DNA of 64,000 bases from Actinopolymorpha rutila (GTDB lineage: Bacteria; Actinomycetota; Actinomycetes; Propionibacteriales; Actinopolymorphaceae), in assembly GCF_013407855.1 (NCBI RefSeq), contig NZ_JACBZH010000001.1, positions 5,394,001 through 5,458,000 of the forward strand, read 5' to 3'. Both the position numbers and the translations under genes were made by a program. Below the pieces are notes generated by a model, which was not told where the DNA came from, searched no databases, and saw only the letters and a list, made by a program, of their open reading frames with translations. This document shows, piece after piece, positions 18,576 to 27,172 of the stretch (its first letter is position 1; every line of letters begins with the position of its first letter).

Positions 18576-19397
18576 GTGAAGCAAGCTGCAAGCTTTGACG
18601 AAGTGGCATCGGCCGACGTCGCGCAGAACGCCGGACAAACCTTGCTTCCGTACTTGAGCAACAAGCTGGAGGCGGGCAGACCGCTGCGTCCGGTCGACCT
18701 CGGCCGGACCGTCGGGCTGAGCCCGTCGCAGGTCCGCACCTACGAGAACGTCGGCTTCATCCCCGCCGCGCAGCGCAGCAGCACCGGCTATCGCCGCTAC
18801 ACGGGCGCGCATGTCGAGGCGCTGCGAGTGGCCCGGTGCCTGATCGGCGGCTACGGCTGGCTGCCCGCCCAGCGCGTCCTGAGCGCCGTCCACGCGGGCG
18901 ACACCGCCACCGCGCTCGCCGCGGTCGACGCGTGTCACGCCGACCTCCACCGCCAGCGCGGCCAGATCGCCGACGCGATGCGGGCTCTCGAACAGATCGG
19001 GTACGCCGAGGACACCGGGCCGATGTCGACGGCCCGCCGGTTGGTCCGGATCGGCGCCGCCGCCCGACTTGCCGGCGTACGCCCGTCCGCGCTGCGGTTC
19101 TGGGAACAGCAGGGCCTTCTGCAGCCCACGCGTGAGCCACGCACCGAGGCCCGCTGCTACCCGCGTGAACAGCTGCAACGCGTCCAGATCATCACGTTGC
19201 TGCGTGCCGCCGGATACCGGTTCGTCGCCATCCGATCGGTGCTCGACGACCTCGCCGCGAGCCGGCCCGAGCAGGCCCGGGCGGCGCTCGAGCAGCGCCG
19301 GCGTTCGGTCGAACGCGCCAGCCGGAAGGCGATGCGGGCGACGAGCACGCTGTACGAGTACCTCGAGACGCTCGGCTCCGGCGAACAATCCGCTTGA
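18576..19397 (+). CDS. MerR-family regulator with two tandem HTH domains
   Basis: 273 residues from GTG 18576, preceded by GGAGG. Two MerR-like DNA-binding domains are seen. The first, about residues 38-110, has LGRTVGLSPSQVRTYENVGF and GYRRYTGAHVEALRVA. The second, about residues 150-235, has IGAAARLAGVRPSALRFWEQQ and ARCYPREQLQRVQIITLLR. Normal MerR proteins have one such domain and dimerise through a helix; this one could bind DNA as a single chain. It faces the ABC-2 operon with 18 bases between starts, so it probably controls that exporter and its own promoter. Confidence 0.85.
   Translation: MKQAASFDEVASADVAQNAGQTLLPYLSNKLEAGRPLRPVDLGRTVGLSPSQVRTYENVGFIPAAQRSSTGYRRYTGAHVEALRVARCLIGGYGWLPAQRVLSAVHAGDTATALAAVDACHADLHRQRGQIADAMRALEQIGYAEDTGPMSTARRLVRIGAAARLAGVRPSALRFWEQQGLLQPTREPRTEARCYPREQLQRVQIITLLRAAGYRFVAIRSVLDDLAASRPEQARAALEQRRRSVERASRKAMRATSTLYEYLETLGSGEQSA
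18581..18594. promoter_or_regulatory. Tandem GCAAGCT repeat over the MerR start, possible operator
   Basis: GCAAGCT occurs twice in direct tandem (18581-18587, 18588-18594), two codons into the MerR gene and 24 bases upstream of the exporter ATPase start. A direct repeat here would suit a protein with two HTH domains. This is inference from position only. Confidence 0.35.
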
Positions 19398-19614
19398 CGG
19401 GTCAGGACCGCCGTGGGCAGGCTGGCCGCAACCTCGACGTAGGCCGGAGCCCGGCGGGAACGACCGCGGGCGTCCACGGCCGGTCGCCAGTGACGAAGTG
19501 GCAGAGGAAGGGGGTGTTGGCGTTGAGCCTGCCGATCATGCCCGCGCCACCGCCCCGCCCGGCTCGCTGACCGCACGGACGAGACGGTGGCCCACGACTC
19601 CCGCGGAGCCCACC

Positions 19615-22332
19615 TTGTCCGACCAGTCGACCTCGACTCCCTCGCACCATCCCTCGCTCGCCGGCACCCCTCGCGTTCGCCGCGCGTTCCTCGATGATCT
19701 CGGCGTACGGCCCGACCCGTTCCAGCTCCAGGCCATGGACGGCCTCGACGCCGGCCGGTCCGTGCTCGTCATGGCACCGACCGGCGCGGGCAAGACGTTC
19801 GTCGCCGACTACGCGGTGGCCCGCAGCCTCGACGCCGGCACGACCGCCGTCTACACCACCCCGCTGAAGGCCCTCAGCAACCAGAAGTACCGCGACCTGT
19901 CCGCCCGCCTCGGACCCGGACGCGTCGGGCTGATCACCGGGGACCGGACGGTCAACGCCGGTGCGCCCGTGCTCGTGGTCACCACCGAGGTGCTGCGAGC
20001 GATGTTGTACGAGGTACGCGGCACCCGGCACGCACCCGGAGCGAACGGCGCTGCGAACGGGGCTGCGAACGGGTCCACCAACGGTCGGCCCGCGTCAGGG
20101 GCGGCGGCGCTGGACCGGCTCGGAGTCGTCGTACTCGACGAGTTCCACTATCTCCAGGACACCGACCGCGGCGCGGTCTGGGAGGAGGTGGTGATCAACA
20201 CCCCGGCCGACGTGGCGCTGGTGTGCCTGTCCGCGACGATCCCGGACGTCGGTCTGGTGCACGACTGGCTCACCCGGGTCCACGGGCCCACCGAACTCGT
20301 CGTCGCGGACCAGCGGCCGGTGAAGCTCAACCACCTCTACGCCGTCGGCAACCTGCGCCGGACCGCGCCGATGTTGCTGCCGGTGTTCGTCGATGGACAG
20401 CTCAACACCACGGCCGAACTCCTCGACGGTGCGCGGCGCGACACCCGCGGTGAGGGGCTGCGGGCCCGCGACCGGGACCGGCCCGTACCGCCCACCCGGC
20501 ACGACCTGATCGCCCACCTGCGGGCGAACAACCTTCTTCCGGCGATCTGGTTCGTGCTGTCAAGGGCCGGTTGCGACGAGGCGGTCGCCGACGGCCTTGC
20601 CGGTGACCTCCAGCTCACCACCGAAGCCGAACGAGTACGCATCCGATCGCTCGTCAGCCAGGCGCTGGCTCCCCTGTCGGGTGGGGAACTCCGTGCGATC
20701 GACGCCGCCGGCTGGCAGAACGCGCTGGAGGCCGGTATCGCAGCCCACCACGGCGGCCTGGCACCGGTGCAGCGCGACGTCGTGGAAGCGGCGTTCGGCG
20801 AGGGGCTTGTCAAGGTCGCCTTTGCGACGGAGACGCTCGCGCTGGGGGTGAACCTTCCCGCCCGCACCGTGGTGATCGACCGGGTCGTGCGCGCAGGCGG
20901 GGAGGTGCTCGACGCGGGCGAGTTCGCCCAGCTCGCGGGCCGGGCCGGCCGACGCGGCATCGACGAGGTGGGCCACGTGGTGGTGCCGTGGTCGCCGTAC
21001 GTGCCCTTCCAGCGGGTGGGTGCGCTCGCCGGTGGTCACCTCGCGGCGATCCGGTCGGCGTTCCGGGTGACGCCGGCGATGGCGCTGAACCTCGTTCGTA
21101 CGGGGACGTTGGACGAGGCGTACGCCACGGTGGAGTCGTCGCTGCGGCACCGCTGCGCGCTGGACCAGGCGGCGATCCTGCGCGGCGATCTCGCCGAACG
21201 TCAAGCCGAGCTTGCCGAGGTCGACGAGGACCTCGTCGACGTCGCGGAGTTCGCCGAGTCACCCGAGCCTGGTGGGCACAGCGAACCCGGCCAGGATGCC
21301 GATCCCCACGATCCGGCCGAACGCACGGATCCGGGCCAGGAGCTGGCCGGGCTCCGGCCCGGTGATGTCGTCGTCGACACCGGGCGTCCGGAGTACGGAC
21401 CGGCGGTCGTCCTGGCCGTCGGCACCAAACGGGGAACCGTCTGCGTGGAAGCCATCCACAGCAGCGGCCGGCGCCTCCAGCTCACGCCGTCGACACTGCG
21501 CGGCGGCCCCGCGGTGCTCGACCACCTCGACCTGCCGGACTGGGAGCCGACGCGGCGCGGGCACGCGAAACGGGCGGTCGACGCACTGGCGCTGCTCGAC
21601 CTGCCCCTCGAGGAACTCCGGCCCGCCACGTCCCACGGTCCGCGCCCCAAACCGAAGCAGGCGATGACCCGGCGGCGCCTGCTCGTACGACGTGACCAAC
21701 TGACCGCCACCGTCGAGGACCTGCAGGCCTCGCTCGCGGAGGCGAGGACCGGTGTCCGCACCGAGTTCGACCGGGTGCTCGCCCTGCTCGTCCGTCGCCG
21801 GCACCTTGTCAATCGGACCTTGACACCGTCCGGCCAGGCGATCCGCCGGCTGTTCTACCCGTCCGGGCTGCTGCTCGGCGAGTGTCTGGTGGCGGGCCTC
21901 CTGGACGACCTGGACCCCGCCTCGCTCGCCTCCGCCGCGTCCTGGTTCACCACCCGCACCCGCCTCGGCGGGCCGGCCTCGACCGGCCTCGCCACGGCGG
22001 AGCTGACCCGGCGGTGGGAGACCGTCCGGGCCATCACCCGGGAGGTCCAGGCCGACGAGATCGCCGAGGGGCTGACCCCGACGCCGCATCCCGAACCCGC
22101 GCTCGGTGTGCCGCTGCATCGATGGGCGTCCGGCCTGCCGCTGGACGTCGCGGTCGGCGGCAGTGGCGTACTGGTCGGCGATGTCGTACGCGAGATCCGC
22201 CAGGTGGCCGAGCTTCTCGACCAGCTGGCCACCGTGCCAGGCGGCCACCAGCAGGCGGCGGCCGAGGCGGTCGTCGCGCTACGTCGCGGCGCCGTCGTCG
22301 CCGACGACACCCAAGCCGTGAAGGGGAGCTGA
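19615..22332 (+). CDS. helY: Ski2/HelY-like DEAD/DEAH-box RNA helicase
   Basis: About 905 residues. Walker A is MAPTGAGKTFVADYA (residues 53-61 for the core). Motif Ia is TTPLKALSNQKY, motif II is DEFH at 175-178, motif III LSATI, and motif VI QLAGRAGRRG. This order and the DExH/GRAGRRG pair match the actinobacterial HelY branch of Ski2 helicases, likely in RNA turnover. The start is uncertain: TTG 19615 has GGAG six bases upstream, and a GTG at 19497 is also in frame. A glycine/asparagine/alanine linker is inserted before DEFH. The stop abuts the GTG of the ABC membrane gene. Confidence 0.85.
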   Translation: MSDQSTSTPSHHPSLAGTPRVRRAFLDDLGVRPDPFQLQAMDGLDAGRSVLVMAPTGAGKTFVADYAVARSLDAGTTAVYTTPLKALSNQKYRDLSARLGPGRVGLITGDRTVNAGAPVLVVTTEVLRAMLYEVRGTRHAPGANGAANGAANGSTNGRPASGAAALDRLGVVVLDEFHYLQDTDRGAVWEEVVINTPADVALVCLSATIPDVGLVHDWLTRVHGPTELVVADQRPVKLNHLYAVGNLRRTAPMLLPVFVDGQLNTTAELLDGARRDTRGEGLRARDRDRPVPPTRHDLIAHLRANNLLPAIWFVLSRAGCDEAVADGLAGDLQLTTEAERVRIRSLVSQALAPLSGGELRAIDAAGWQNALEAGIAAHHGGLAPVQRDVVEAAFGEGLVKVAFATETLALGVNLPARTVVIDRVVRAGGEVLDAGEFAQLAGRAGRRGIDEVGHVVVPWSPYVPFQRVGALAGGHLAAIRSAFRVTPAMALNLVRTGTLDEAYATVESSLRHRCALDQAAILRGDLAERQAELAEVDEDLVDVAEFAESPEPGGHSEPGQDADPHDPAERTDPGQELAGLRPGDVVVDTGRPEYGPAVVLAVGTKRGTVCVEAIHSSGRRLQLTPSTLRGGPAVLDHLDLPDWEPTRRGHAKRAVDALALLDLPLEELRPATSHGPRPKPKQAMTRRRLLVRRDQLTATVEDLQASLAEARTGVRTEFDRVLALLVRRRHLVNRTLTPSGQAIRRLFYPSGLLLGECLVAGLLDDLDPASLASAASWFTTRTRLGGPASTGLATAELTRRWETVRAITREVQADEIAEGLTPTPHPEPALGVPLHRWASGLPLDVAVGGSGVLVGDVVREIRQVAELLDQLATVPGGHQQAAAEAVVALRRGAVVADDTQAVKGS
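20041..20084 (+). repeat. 12-bp repeat encoding an Ala-Asn-Gly linker in the helicase
   Basis: GCGAACGG recurs every 12 bases at 20041, 20053 and 20065, with a diverged fourth copy ending at 20084. It encodes a GANGAANGAANG-type flexible insertion between the end of the first helicase strand region and motif II. Confidence 0.85.
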
Positions 22333-23337
22333 GTGCTCGCGCGGTTGTCCGTACTCCTCCGGCTGCGTCCCTTTCTCGCCGGACAGCGGTCCAGGCTCGC
22401 GTTCTACCTCACGTTGTTGCTGACGTCGGCGCTGCTGGCCGTGGTGGTCCCGTTGACCTTCCAGCGCGTCGTCGACGACGGGCTGTCCACCGGAGCCGTC
22501 GCGGTCGCGATGAAGTGGATCGGCGTCGCCCTCGCGCTCGGCCTGGTCGCCGCCGGGGCCGGTGCGGTCGCCAACGCGGCCGGCGCCGAACTCGGAGGCA
22601 GGATCGTCGAGGCGCTTAGGACGAAGCTGTTCGAGCGGATCATCACCCAGCCGTACGCGTTCCACACCCAGTCCAGGGCCGGTGCAGTGATCTCCCGGTT
22701 GACGCGCAGTCCCAGGGCGGCCCAGAACCTGATCCAGTCGATCTTCGGCACGCTCGTCGGCCAGGGAGTGCTGTTGGTCGTGGCCGTGGGCGCACTGGCC
22801 AGACTCAGTCTGCCCGCGACCGTGGTCGTGCTGGCGATCGTGCCGATGTTCCTGCTCCCGTTCCGGGTGTTCAACCGGCGCCTGTTCGCGGCAGGCAACG
22901 AAGGAACCGTGGCCGCCAGCGAGGCCGAACACTTCCTCACCGAACGCCTCAACGTGGAGGGCGCCGTGAGCCGGCACCTGCTCCACTCCCATCCCGCCGA
23001 GTCGGCGGCCTACGCCGCCCTGGCCGCCAGGATCCGAGCGGCCATGGTCGCTCGCAATGCCAGCTTCTACGGCGCGCAGTTCTTCACCTCCGCCCTGGCC
23101 GTGCTCGGAGTGGCCGGCGCCTACGCCGCCGGTGCGCTGCAGGGAGCGTCGGTCGGCGAAGTCGTCGCGATGGCCGCCCTGGTGAAGCTGGTCTACGACC
23201 CGCTCGTGCAGTTCGGCATCCAGGGGCTGAGCCTGAGCGACGGAATCATCGAACTGGAACGAATGTTCGCGGTGCTGGACCTGCGGCCCCAAGCCAGGCA
23301 GGAATCCGGACATTGGACGCACCGGCGACACGGATGA
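22333..23337 (+). CDS. ABC exporter transmembrane domain (separate ORF)
   Basis: 334 residues from the GTG immediately after the helicase stop. It carries the six-helix exporter domain: LYLTLLLTSALLAVVVPLTF-like first helix (RLAFYLTLLLTSALLAVVV), coupling segment FHTQSRAGAVISRLT, and the conserved YDPLVQFGIQGLSLSDGIIELERMFAVLD linker. The frame then ends in 20 unconserved residues, overlapping the ATPase ORF by ATGA. Relatives are normally one fused chain. Either the gene is naturally split with coupled translation, or one base is miscalled between about 23270 and 23313. Confidence 0.82.
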   Translation: MLARLSVLLRLRPFLAGQRSRLAFYLTLLLTSALLAVVVPLTFQRVVDDGLSTGAVAVAMKWIGVALALGLVAAGAGAVANAAGAELGGRIVEALRTKLFERIITQPYAFHTQSRAGAVISRLTRSPRAAQNLIQSIFGTLVGQGVLLVVAVGALARLSLPATVVVLAIVPMFLLPFRVFNRRLFAAGNEGTVAASEAEHFLTERLNVEGAVSRHLLHSHPAESAAYAALAARIRAAMVARNASFYGAQFFTSALAVLGVAGAYAAGALQGASVGEVVAMAALVKLVYDPLVQFGIQGLSLSDGIIELERMFAVLDLRPQARQESGHWTHRRHG

Positions 23338-24059
23338 CGTTCGAGCAGGTGTGGTTCGGTCATCCGGCGCCGGGGACGGCGACCCTGCCCGACCTCGCCG
23401 CGGAGTCGGCTGCCGCCCGTGAGCAGGACTGGGCGGTGGCCGACCTGGCGTTCTCCCTCGTGCCCGGAGGTACGACGGCACTGGTCGGAGCCAGCGGTGC
23501 GGGGAAGTCCACCACGGCGTTGCTCGCCGTCGGGGTGCACCAGCCGACCCGCGGCCGGATCATGGTCAACGGCGTCGACCTGGCCGAGCTCTCCCCCGCC
23601 GCGCGGCAGCGTGCTGTCGGCATGGTGACCCAGGACGTGTTCGTTCTGCATGCCAGTCTGCGCGCCAACCTCACGGTGGCCCGGCCGGAGGCGACCGACG
23701 AGCAGGTCACCGAGGCCCTTCGTCATGCCCAGCTCGCCGCCCTGATCGACACCCTGCCCCAGGGGCTGGACACCACGGTCGGCGACCGCGGCTTCCGGCT
23801 GTCCGGCGGGGAACGCCAACGCCTCAGCCTCGCCAGGCTCTTCCTGGCCGGCCCGGACATCGTCATCCTGGACGAGGCCACCGCCCACCTGGACACGTTG
23901 ACCGAAGCCGCACTCCACGAGGCGATGACGCGTCACCTCGCCGGCCGCACCATGCTGATCATCGCCCACCGAAGGAGCACCGTCGAGAACGCCGACCAGA
24001 CCGTTCGGCTCGACCGCGGCCGCGTCGTGGAGATCGACTACGCCGATGCCGCCCGGTAG
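23334..24059 (+). CDS. ABC exporter ATPase domain (separate ORF)
   Basis: 241 residues from ATG 23334, which overlaps the preceding stop as ATGA; a TTG at 23313 is also in frame. Walker A is GASGAGKSTTALL, the signature LSGGERQRLSLARLF and Walker B IVILDEATAHLD, with switch histidine in IIAHRRSTVENAD. It begins MTFEQVWFGHP, exactly where the ATPase domain of a fused exporter begins after its membrane domain. It must work with the upstream membrane ORF. The product may be one protein in the living strain. Confidence 0.85.
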   Translation: MTFEQVWFGHPAPGTATLPDLAAESAAAREQDWAVADLAFSLVPGGTTALVGASGAGKSTTALLAVGVHQPTRGRIMVNGVDLAELSPAARQRAVGMVTQDVFVLHASLRANLTVARPEATDEQVTEALRHAQLAALIDTLPQGLDTTVGDRGFRLSGGERQRLSLARLFLAGPDIVILDEATAHLDTLTEAALHEAMTRHLAGRTMLIIAHRRSTVENADQTVRLDRGRVVEIDYADAAR

Positions 24060-24133
24060 TCGCGAGTCGTACGGTCGGCGACAGGGTCGCCGACCACTGG
24101 CGGGGCGTCCGCGGGCAGCGGTACGGTCTCGCC

Positions 24134-24901
24134 GTGCCTGAGTACGTGGACAAGGACCTGCGCGAGTCCCGGTTCGAGCGGGTCGACCTGCGCGGCGCGC
24201 AGTTCCGCGACAGCGATCTGACCGGTGCCGCCTTCCGCGGTGTCCGGCTGGGCGGCGTGGCGATGCGCGGGGTGGAGTTCGTCGACGTCGACATCCACGG
24301 CGAGGTCAGGAACGTCACGATCAACGGTGTCGACGTCGCTCCCCTGATCGATGCCGAGCTGAACCGGCGGCATCCCGACCGGGTCAAGATGCACCCGACC
24401 GACCCGGCTGGTTTCCGCGAGGCGTGGGATCTGCTGGAACGCCTGTGGGACGGGACCGTCGCCCGTGCCCGCCGGCTGGACCCCGCGCTGCTGCACGAGT
24501 CGGTGGACGGCGAGTGGTCGTTCGCCCAGACGCTGCGGCACCTGGTGTTCGCCACCGACGCCTGGATCAGGCGCGCCATCCTTGGTGACCCGTCGCCCTG
24601 GGACCCGCTGGACCTGCCCTGGGACGAGATGCCGGAGGCTCCGGGAGTGCCCTGGGACCGGGACGTGCAACCGCCGCTTGACACCGTGCTCGCGCTGCGC
24701 CGGGACCGGATGGCGACCGTACGCGAGGTCGTCGACGGCCTGACCGAGGAGTCGCTGGCCGGGGACACCACGCCGGTCGAGGGTCCCGGGTGGCCGCCGC
24801 CGATCAGTTTTCCCGTACGCGACGTCCTGTTGTGCGTCCTGAACGAGGAATGGCAGCACCGCCTCTACGCCGAACGCGACCTCGACGCCCTGGACCGGTA
24901 G
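24134..24901 (+). CDS. Pentapeptide-repeat / DinB-like fusion protein
   Basis: 255 residues from GTG 24134. Residues 8-60 contain pentapeptide repeats (SRFERVDLRGAQFRDSDLTG, then AAFRGVRLGGVAMRG), which fold as a right-handed beta-helix. Residues about 95-250 form a four-helix DinB_2-like domain with SFAQTLRHLVFATDAWIRR and a late NEEWQHRLYAERD, offering the metal-binding histidines of the family. DinB-like enzymes are thiol-S-transferases or maleylpyruvate isomerases in some cases. The role of this fusion is unknown. Confidence 0.85.
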   Translation: MPEYVDKDLRESRFERVDLRGAQFRDSDLTGAAFRGVRLGGVAMRGVEFVDVDIHGEVRNVTINGVDVAPLIDAELNRRHPDRVKMHPTDPAGFREAWDLLERLWDGTVARARRLDPALLHESVDGEWSFAQTLRHLVFATDAWIRRAILGDPSPWDPLDLPWDEMPEAPGVPWDRDVQPPLDTVLALRRDRMATVREVVDGLTEESLAGDTTPVEGPGWPPPISFPVRDVLLCVLNEEWQHRLYAERDLDALDR

Positions 24902-24949
24902 TCAGCTCATTGGTCTGCTCTGGGCACGTGCGATTGGCCCGGGCCGAGG

Positions 24950-24988
24950 CTGGTTTCGTTTCCTACGCTGACCACGAAACGAAACCAG
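24950..24988. promoter_or_regulatory. Perfect 13-bp inverted repeat upstream of the aldo/keto reductase
   Basis: CTGGTTTCGTTTC (24950-24962) and GAAACGAAACCAG (24976-24988) are exact inverted copies around a 13-base spacer. Each arm also holds a doubled GTTTC. It lies 18 bases before the ATG at 25007 and has no T-tract, so an operator is more likely than a terminator. No regulator gene is adjacent, so the binding protein is unknown. Confidence 0.7.
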
Positions 24989-25006
24989 CGAGGTTCGAGG
25001 TGAAGG

Positions 25007-25936
25007 ATGCACAACCTGGTACTCGGCGCGATGTACTTCGGTACGCGGACCGACGAAGCTACGTCGCGTCAGATCCTGGACCATTTCGTGGACGCCGGCG
25101 GGACCATGATCGACACGTCCAACAACTACTCGTTCTGGGAAGACCCGAGCGGCTTCGGCGGACAGAGCGAGGCGGTGCTGGGTCGCTGGCTGGCTGGACA
25201 CCCCGGCCTGCGAGAGCAGCTGTACATCAGCACCAAGGTCGGAGCTCAGCCGCTGGCCCCTGGTGGGTTTCCGGACAACCTGGAGGGCCTTTCACCGCGT
25301 GCCATCAACGAGTCCGTACAAGCCAGCCTGCAGCGGTTGGGCACCGACCGCATCGACCTCTACTGGGCACATGTCGAGGACCGGTCAGTGCCCTTGAAGG
25401 ACATGATGGCCGCATTCGGGTCGCTCGTCGAGAACGACACCGTCGGCCGGGTCGGCTGCTCGAACTGGCCGATCTGGCGTGTCGAGCAGGCCCGCCAGGC
25501 CGCCCGTGGCTGGCAGGGCTTCACCGCGCTCCAGCTCATGCACAGCTACCTACAACCTCGCCCCGGTGCTCAGGTGTCGTGGCAGCCTGCCCGCTTCGGG
25601 TGCGTCACCGACCAGACACTTGACTACGTTGACGCCCAACAGCTAGAAGTCTGGGCGTACAGCCCGTTGCTCAAGGGCGGCTACACACACCCGGACCGAC
25701 TCGGCGATGCATACGACCACGAGGGCAACGACCGGCGGCTTGCCGGGCTGGACCGCGTTGCCGCCGAACTCGACGCCTCTCGCAACCAGGTCGTTCTGGC
25801 CTGGCTCTCAGGCGGCGAAGCACCGATCACGCCCATCGTCGGGGTCAGCACGGTCGCCCAGCTCGACGAGATCCTGGAGGCGACCAAACTGACCCTGAGT
25901 TCAGATCAACGGGCCGGCCTCGACGCTACCGCGTAA
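25007..25936 (+). CDS. Aldo/keto reductase
   Basis: A 309-residue TIM-barrel NADPH oxidoreductase. The catalytic tetrad is recognisable: Asp in GGTMIDTSNNY, Tyr in the same segment, Lys in YISTKVGA, and His in LYWAHVEDRS. The C-terminal PIVGVSTVAQLDEIL binds the cofactor phosphate. The reductase acts in the cytosol on an aldehyde or ketone, perhaps a sugar; substrate is not predictable. ATG 25007 follows GTGAAGG. The inverted repeat upstream suggests inducible expression. Confidence 0.92.
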   Translation: MHNLVLGAMYFGTRTDEATSRQILDHFVDAGGTMIDTSNNYSFWEDPSGFGGQSEAVLGRWLAGHPGLREQLYISTKVGAQPLAPGGFPDNLEGLSPRAINESVQASLQRLGTDRIDLYWAHVEDRSVPLKDMMAAFGSLVENDTVGRVGCSNWPIWRVEQARQAARGWQGFTALQLMHSYLQPRPGAQVSWQPARFGCVTDQTLDYVDAQQLEVWAYSPLLKGGYTHPDRLGDAYDHEGNDRRLAGLDRVAAELDASRNQVVLAWLSGGEAPITPIVGVSTVAQLDEILEATKLTLSSDQRAGLDATA

Positions 25937-25957
25937 CGGCTTGGTACACAGCCTGGT

Positions 25958-25991
25958 TCGGTTGACGCCTCGCAGGCAAGGAGTCAACCGA
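25958..25991. terminator. Hairpin between convergent genes, probable bidirectional terminator
   Basis: TCGGTTGAC (25958-25966) pairs with GTCAACCGA (25983-25991), and the loop holds an inner GCCT/AGGC stem. Stops of the reductase (25936) and the phosphotransferase (26038) face each other across it. There is no clear T-run, which is common in high-GC terminators. Confidence 0.6.
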
Positions 25992-26037
25992 GGCCGGGGC
26001 AGACCCATCACTTACATGCTCACCGGTGGATTCGGGC

Positions 26038-27060
26038 TCAGACCCACTCGCGGCAGAGGCGGCTGACCGTACGCAGCCAGGCCCGGATGCCGTCCAGCCG
26101 GTCCGGATCGTCGGCCCAGCCGTACGACATCCCCAGCCCGTCCATGACGAGCATCAGCTTCCCGCGCTCGACGGCCTCCACCGCCTCGGCGTGCGACAGC
26201 CCGTATCCCCGCAGGAACGCCGCCACCCGAGGGCTCTCGACCGAGGTGGGCTCGGTCTCGAACAGCTTGATCAGCTCCTGCGCGATCCCGATCCCGGCCA
26301 GCGACAGGCCCCAGTCCAGGACCGTGATCCGGCCGCCGGCGTCGGGCCCGTCGCCCACGACGAGATTGTCCAGCCGGTTGTCGTAGTGAGTGAGGACCGA
26401 CGCCACCGGCCACTCCTGCGCCTCCCGCACCTTGGCCGCCACCAGCGCAAGGTCCCCTTCGGTGACGATGCCCTGCGCGAGGAAGAGATCCAGCACCTTC
26501 TGGTCCTCCGGACGGGACCGGCCCACGCACAGATGCACGCCGAGCCAGTTGTCGAGGTATTCGGCCCAGGTCCCGAACCGGCCGCGATACCCGCCCGCCC
26601 CGTCCGGAACGAACATGCCGTACCCCGTCGTCCGCACGAGGTGCGTCCTCGCGAGCTCCTCACCGAGTTGACCGAACCAGGCGGTCGCGTGCTCCGCCAC
26701 CCGCGGATGGTCGGCGGCCAGGATCCCGGTGGCGCGTTCGACCACCGCGTACGGACGAGGCTCCTCTCCGACGGCAAGGAACCGCGGCGTCCGCACCCCC
26801 GCGTCGGCGGCCCGGGTGGCCAGCCACCGAAGGACGGCGTAGTTGTTGCACGTCGTACTCGCATCGCTACCGGGAACGACATGGCCGGTCAGGTCGGCGA
26901 CCCGGTCCGCGTCCGCGGATCGGCTGAGCAGCACCGCGACCTCGTCGGTGCCGTAGCAAGCGCTCTGCGCGCCGGCTCCCACGAACGCCAGACCCGACGT
27001 GCCGTAGCCATGGCGCCGAAGAACCTCCTCGGCCTGTGCGTACATGCTCTGCTCGCTCAC
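26038..27060 (-). CDS. Phosphotransferase family (APH-like kinase) protein
   Basis: 340 residues from GTG 27060 (ATG 27045 is an alternative). The catalytic loop is VLTHYDNRLDNLVV, a variant of HxDxxxxN with His, Asp and Asn present, and the metal loop is VLDWGLS. An early VAVLLSRSADADRVADL segment sits where the ATP-binding strand would be, without an obvious lysine. It is divergent from the glucarate-dehydratase-like gene. Sugar, amino-acid or antibiotic phosphorylation is possible; none can be chosen. Confidence 0.85.
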   Translation of the reverse strand: MSEQSMYAQAEEVLRRHGYGTSGLAFVGAGAQSACYGTDEVAVLLSRSADADRVADLTGHVVPGSDASTTCNNYAVLRWLATRAADAGVRTPRFLAVGEEPRPYAVVERATGILAADHPRVAEHATAWFGQLGEELARTHLVRTTGYGMFVPDGAGGYRGRFGTWAEYLDNWLGVHLCVGRSRPEDQKVLDLFLAQGIVTEGDLALVAAKVREAQEWPVASVLTHYDNRLDNLVVGDGPDAGGRITVLDWGLSLAGIGIAQELIKLFETEPTSVESPRVAAFLRGYGLSHAEAVEAVERGKLMLVMDGLGMSYGWADDPDRLDGIRAWLRTVSRLCREWV

Positions 27061-27094
27061 CCGGCCGAACCTACCCTGACCGGACCGACCCGTG

Positions 27095-27119
27095 CTGGCC
27101 GATCTGGCCGATCTGGCCG
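27095..27119. repeat. 9-bp direct repeats in a divergent intergenic region
   Basis: CTGGCCGAT is repeated at 27095 and 27104, with a third, seven-base copy to 27119. They lie in the 112-base gap between the divergent phosphotransferase and glucarate-dehydratase-like genes, where both promoters must be. They could bind a regulator in direct-repeat fashion. Confidence 0.5.
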
Positions 27120-27172
27120 TCGTACGCCTGCTCTCCTTCGGCCCACGACTCTTCGTCCGTAGGCTCGACACG

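Noticed and set aside
18558..19388. N-terminal extension of the ABC-2 ATPase
   Set aside because: The frame stays open opposite the MerR gene, but the ATPase fold begins at 18557 and the MerR protein is clearly conserved on the other strand.
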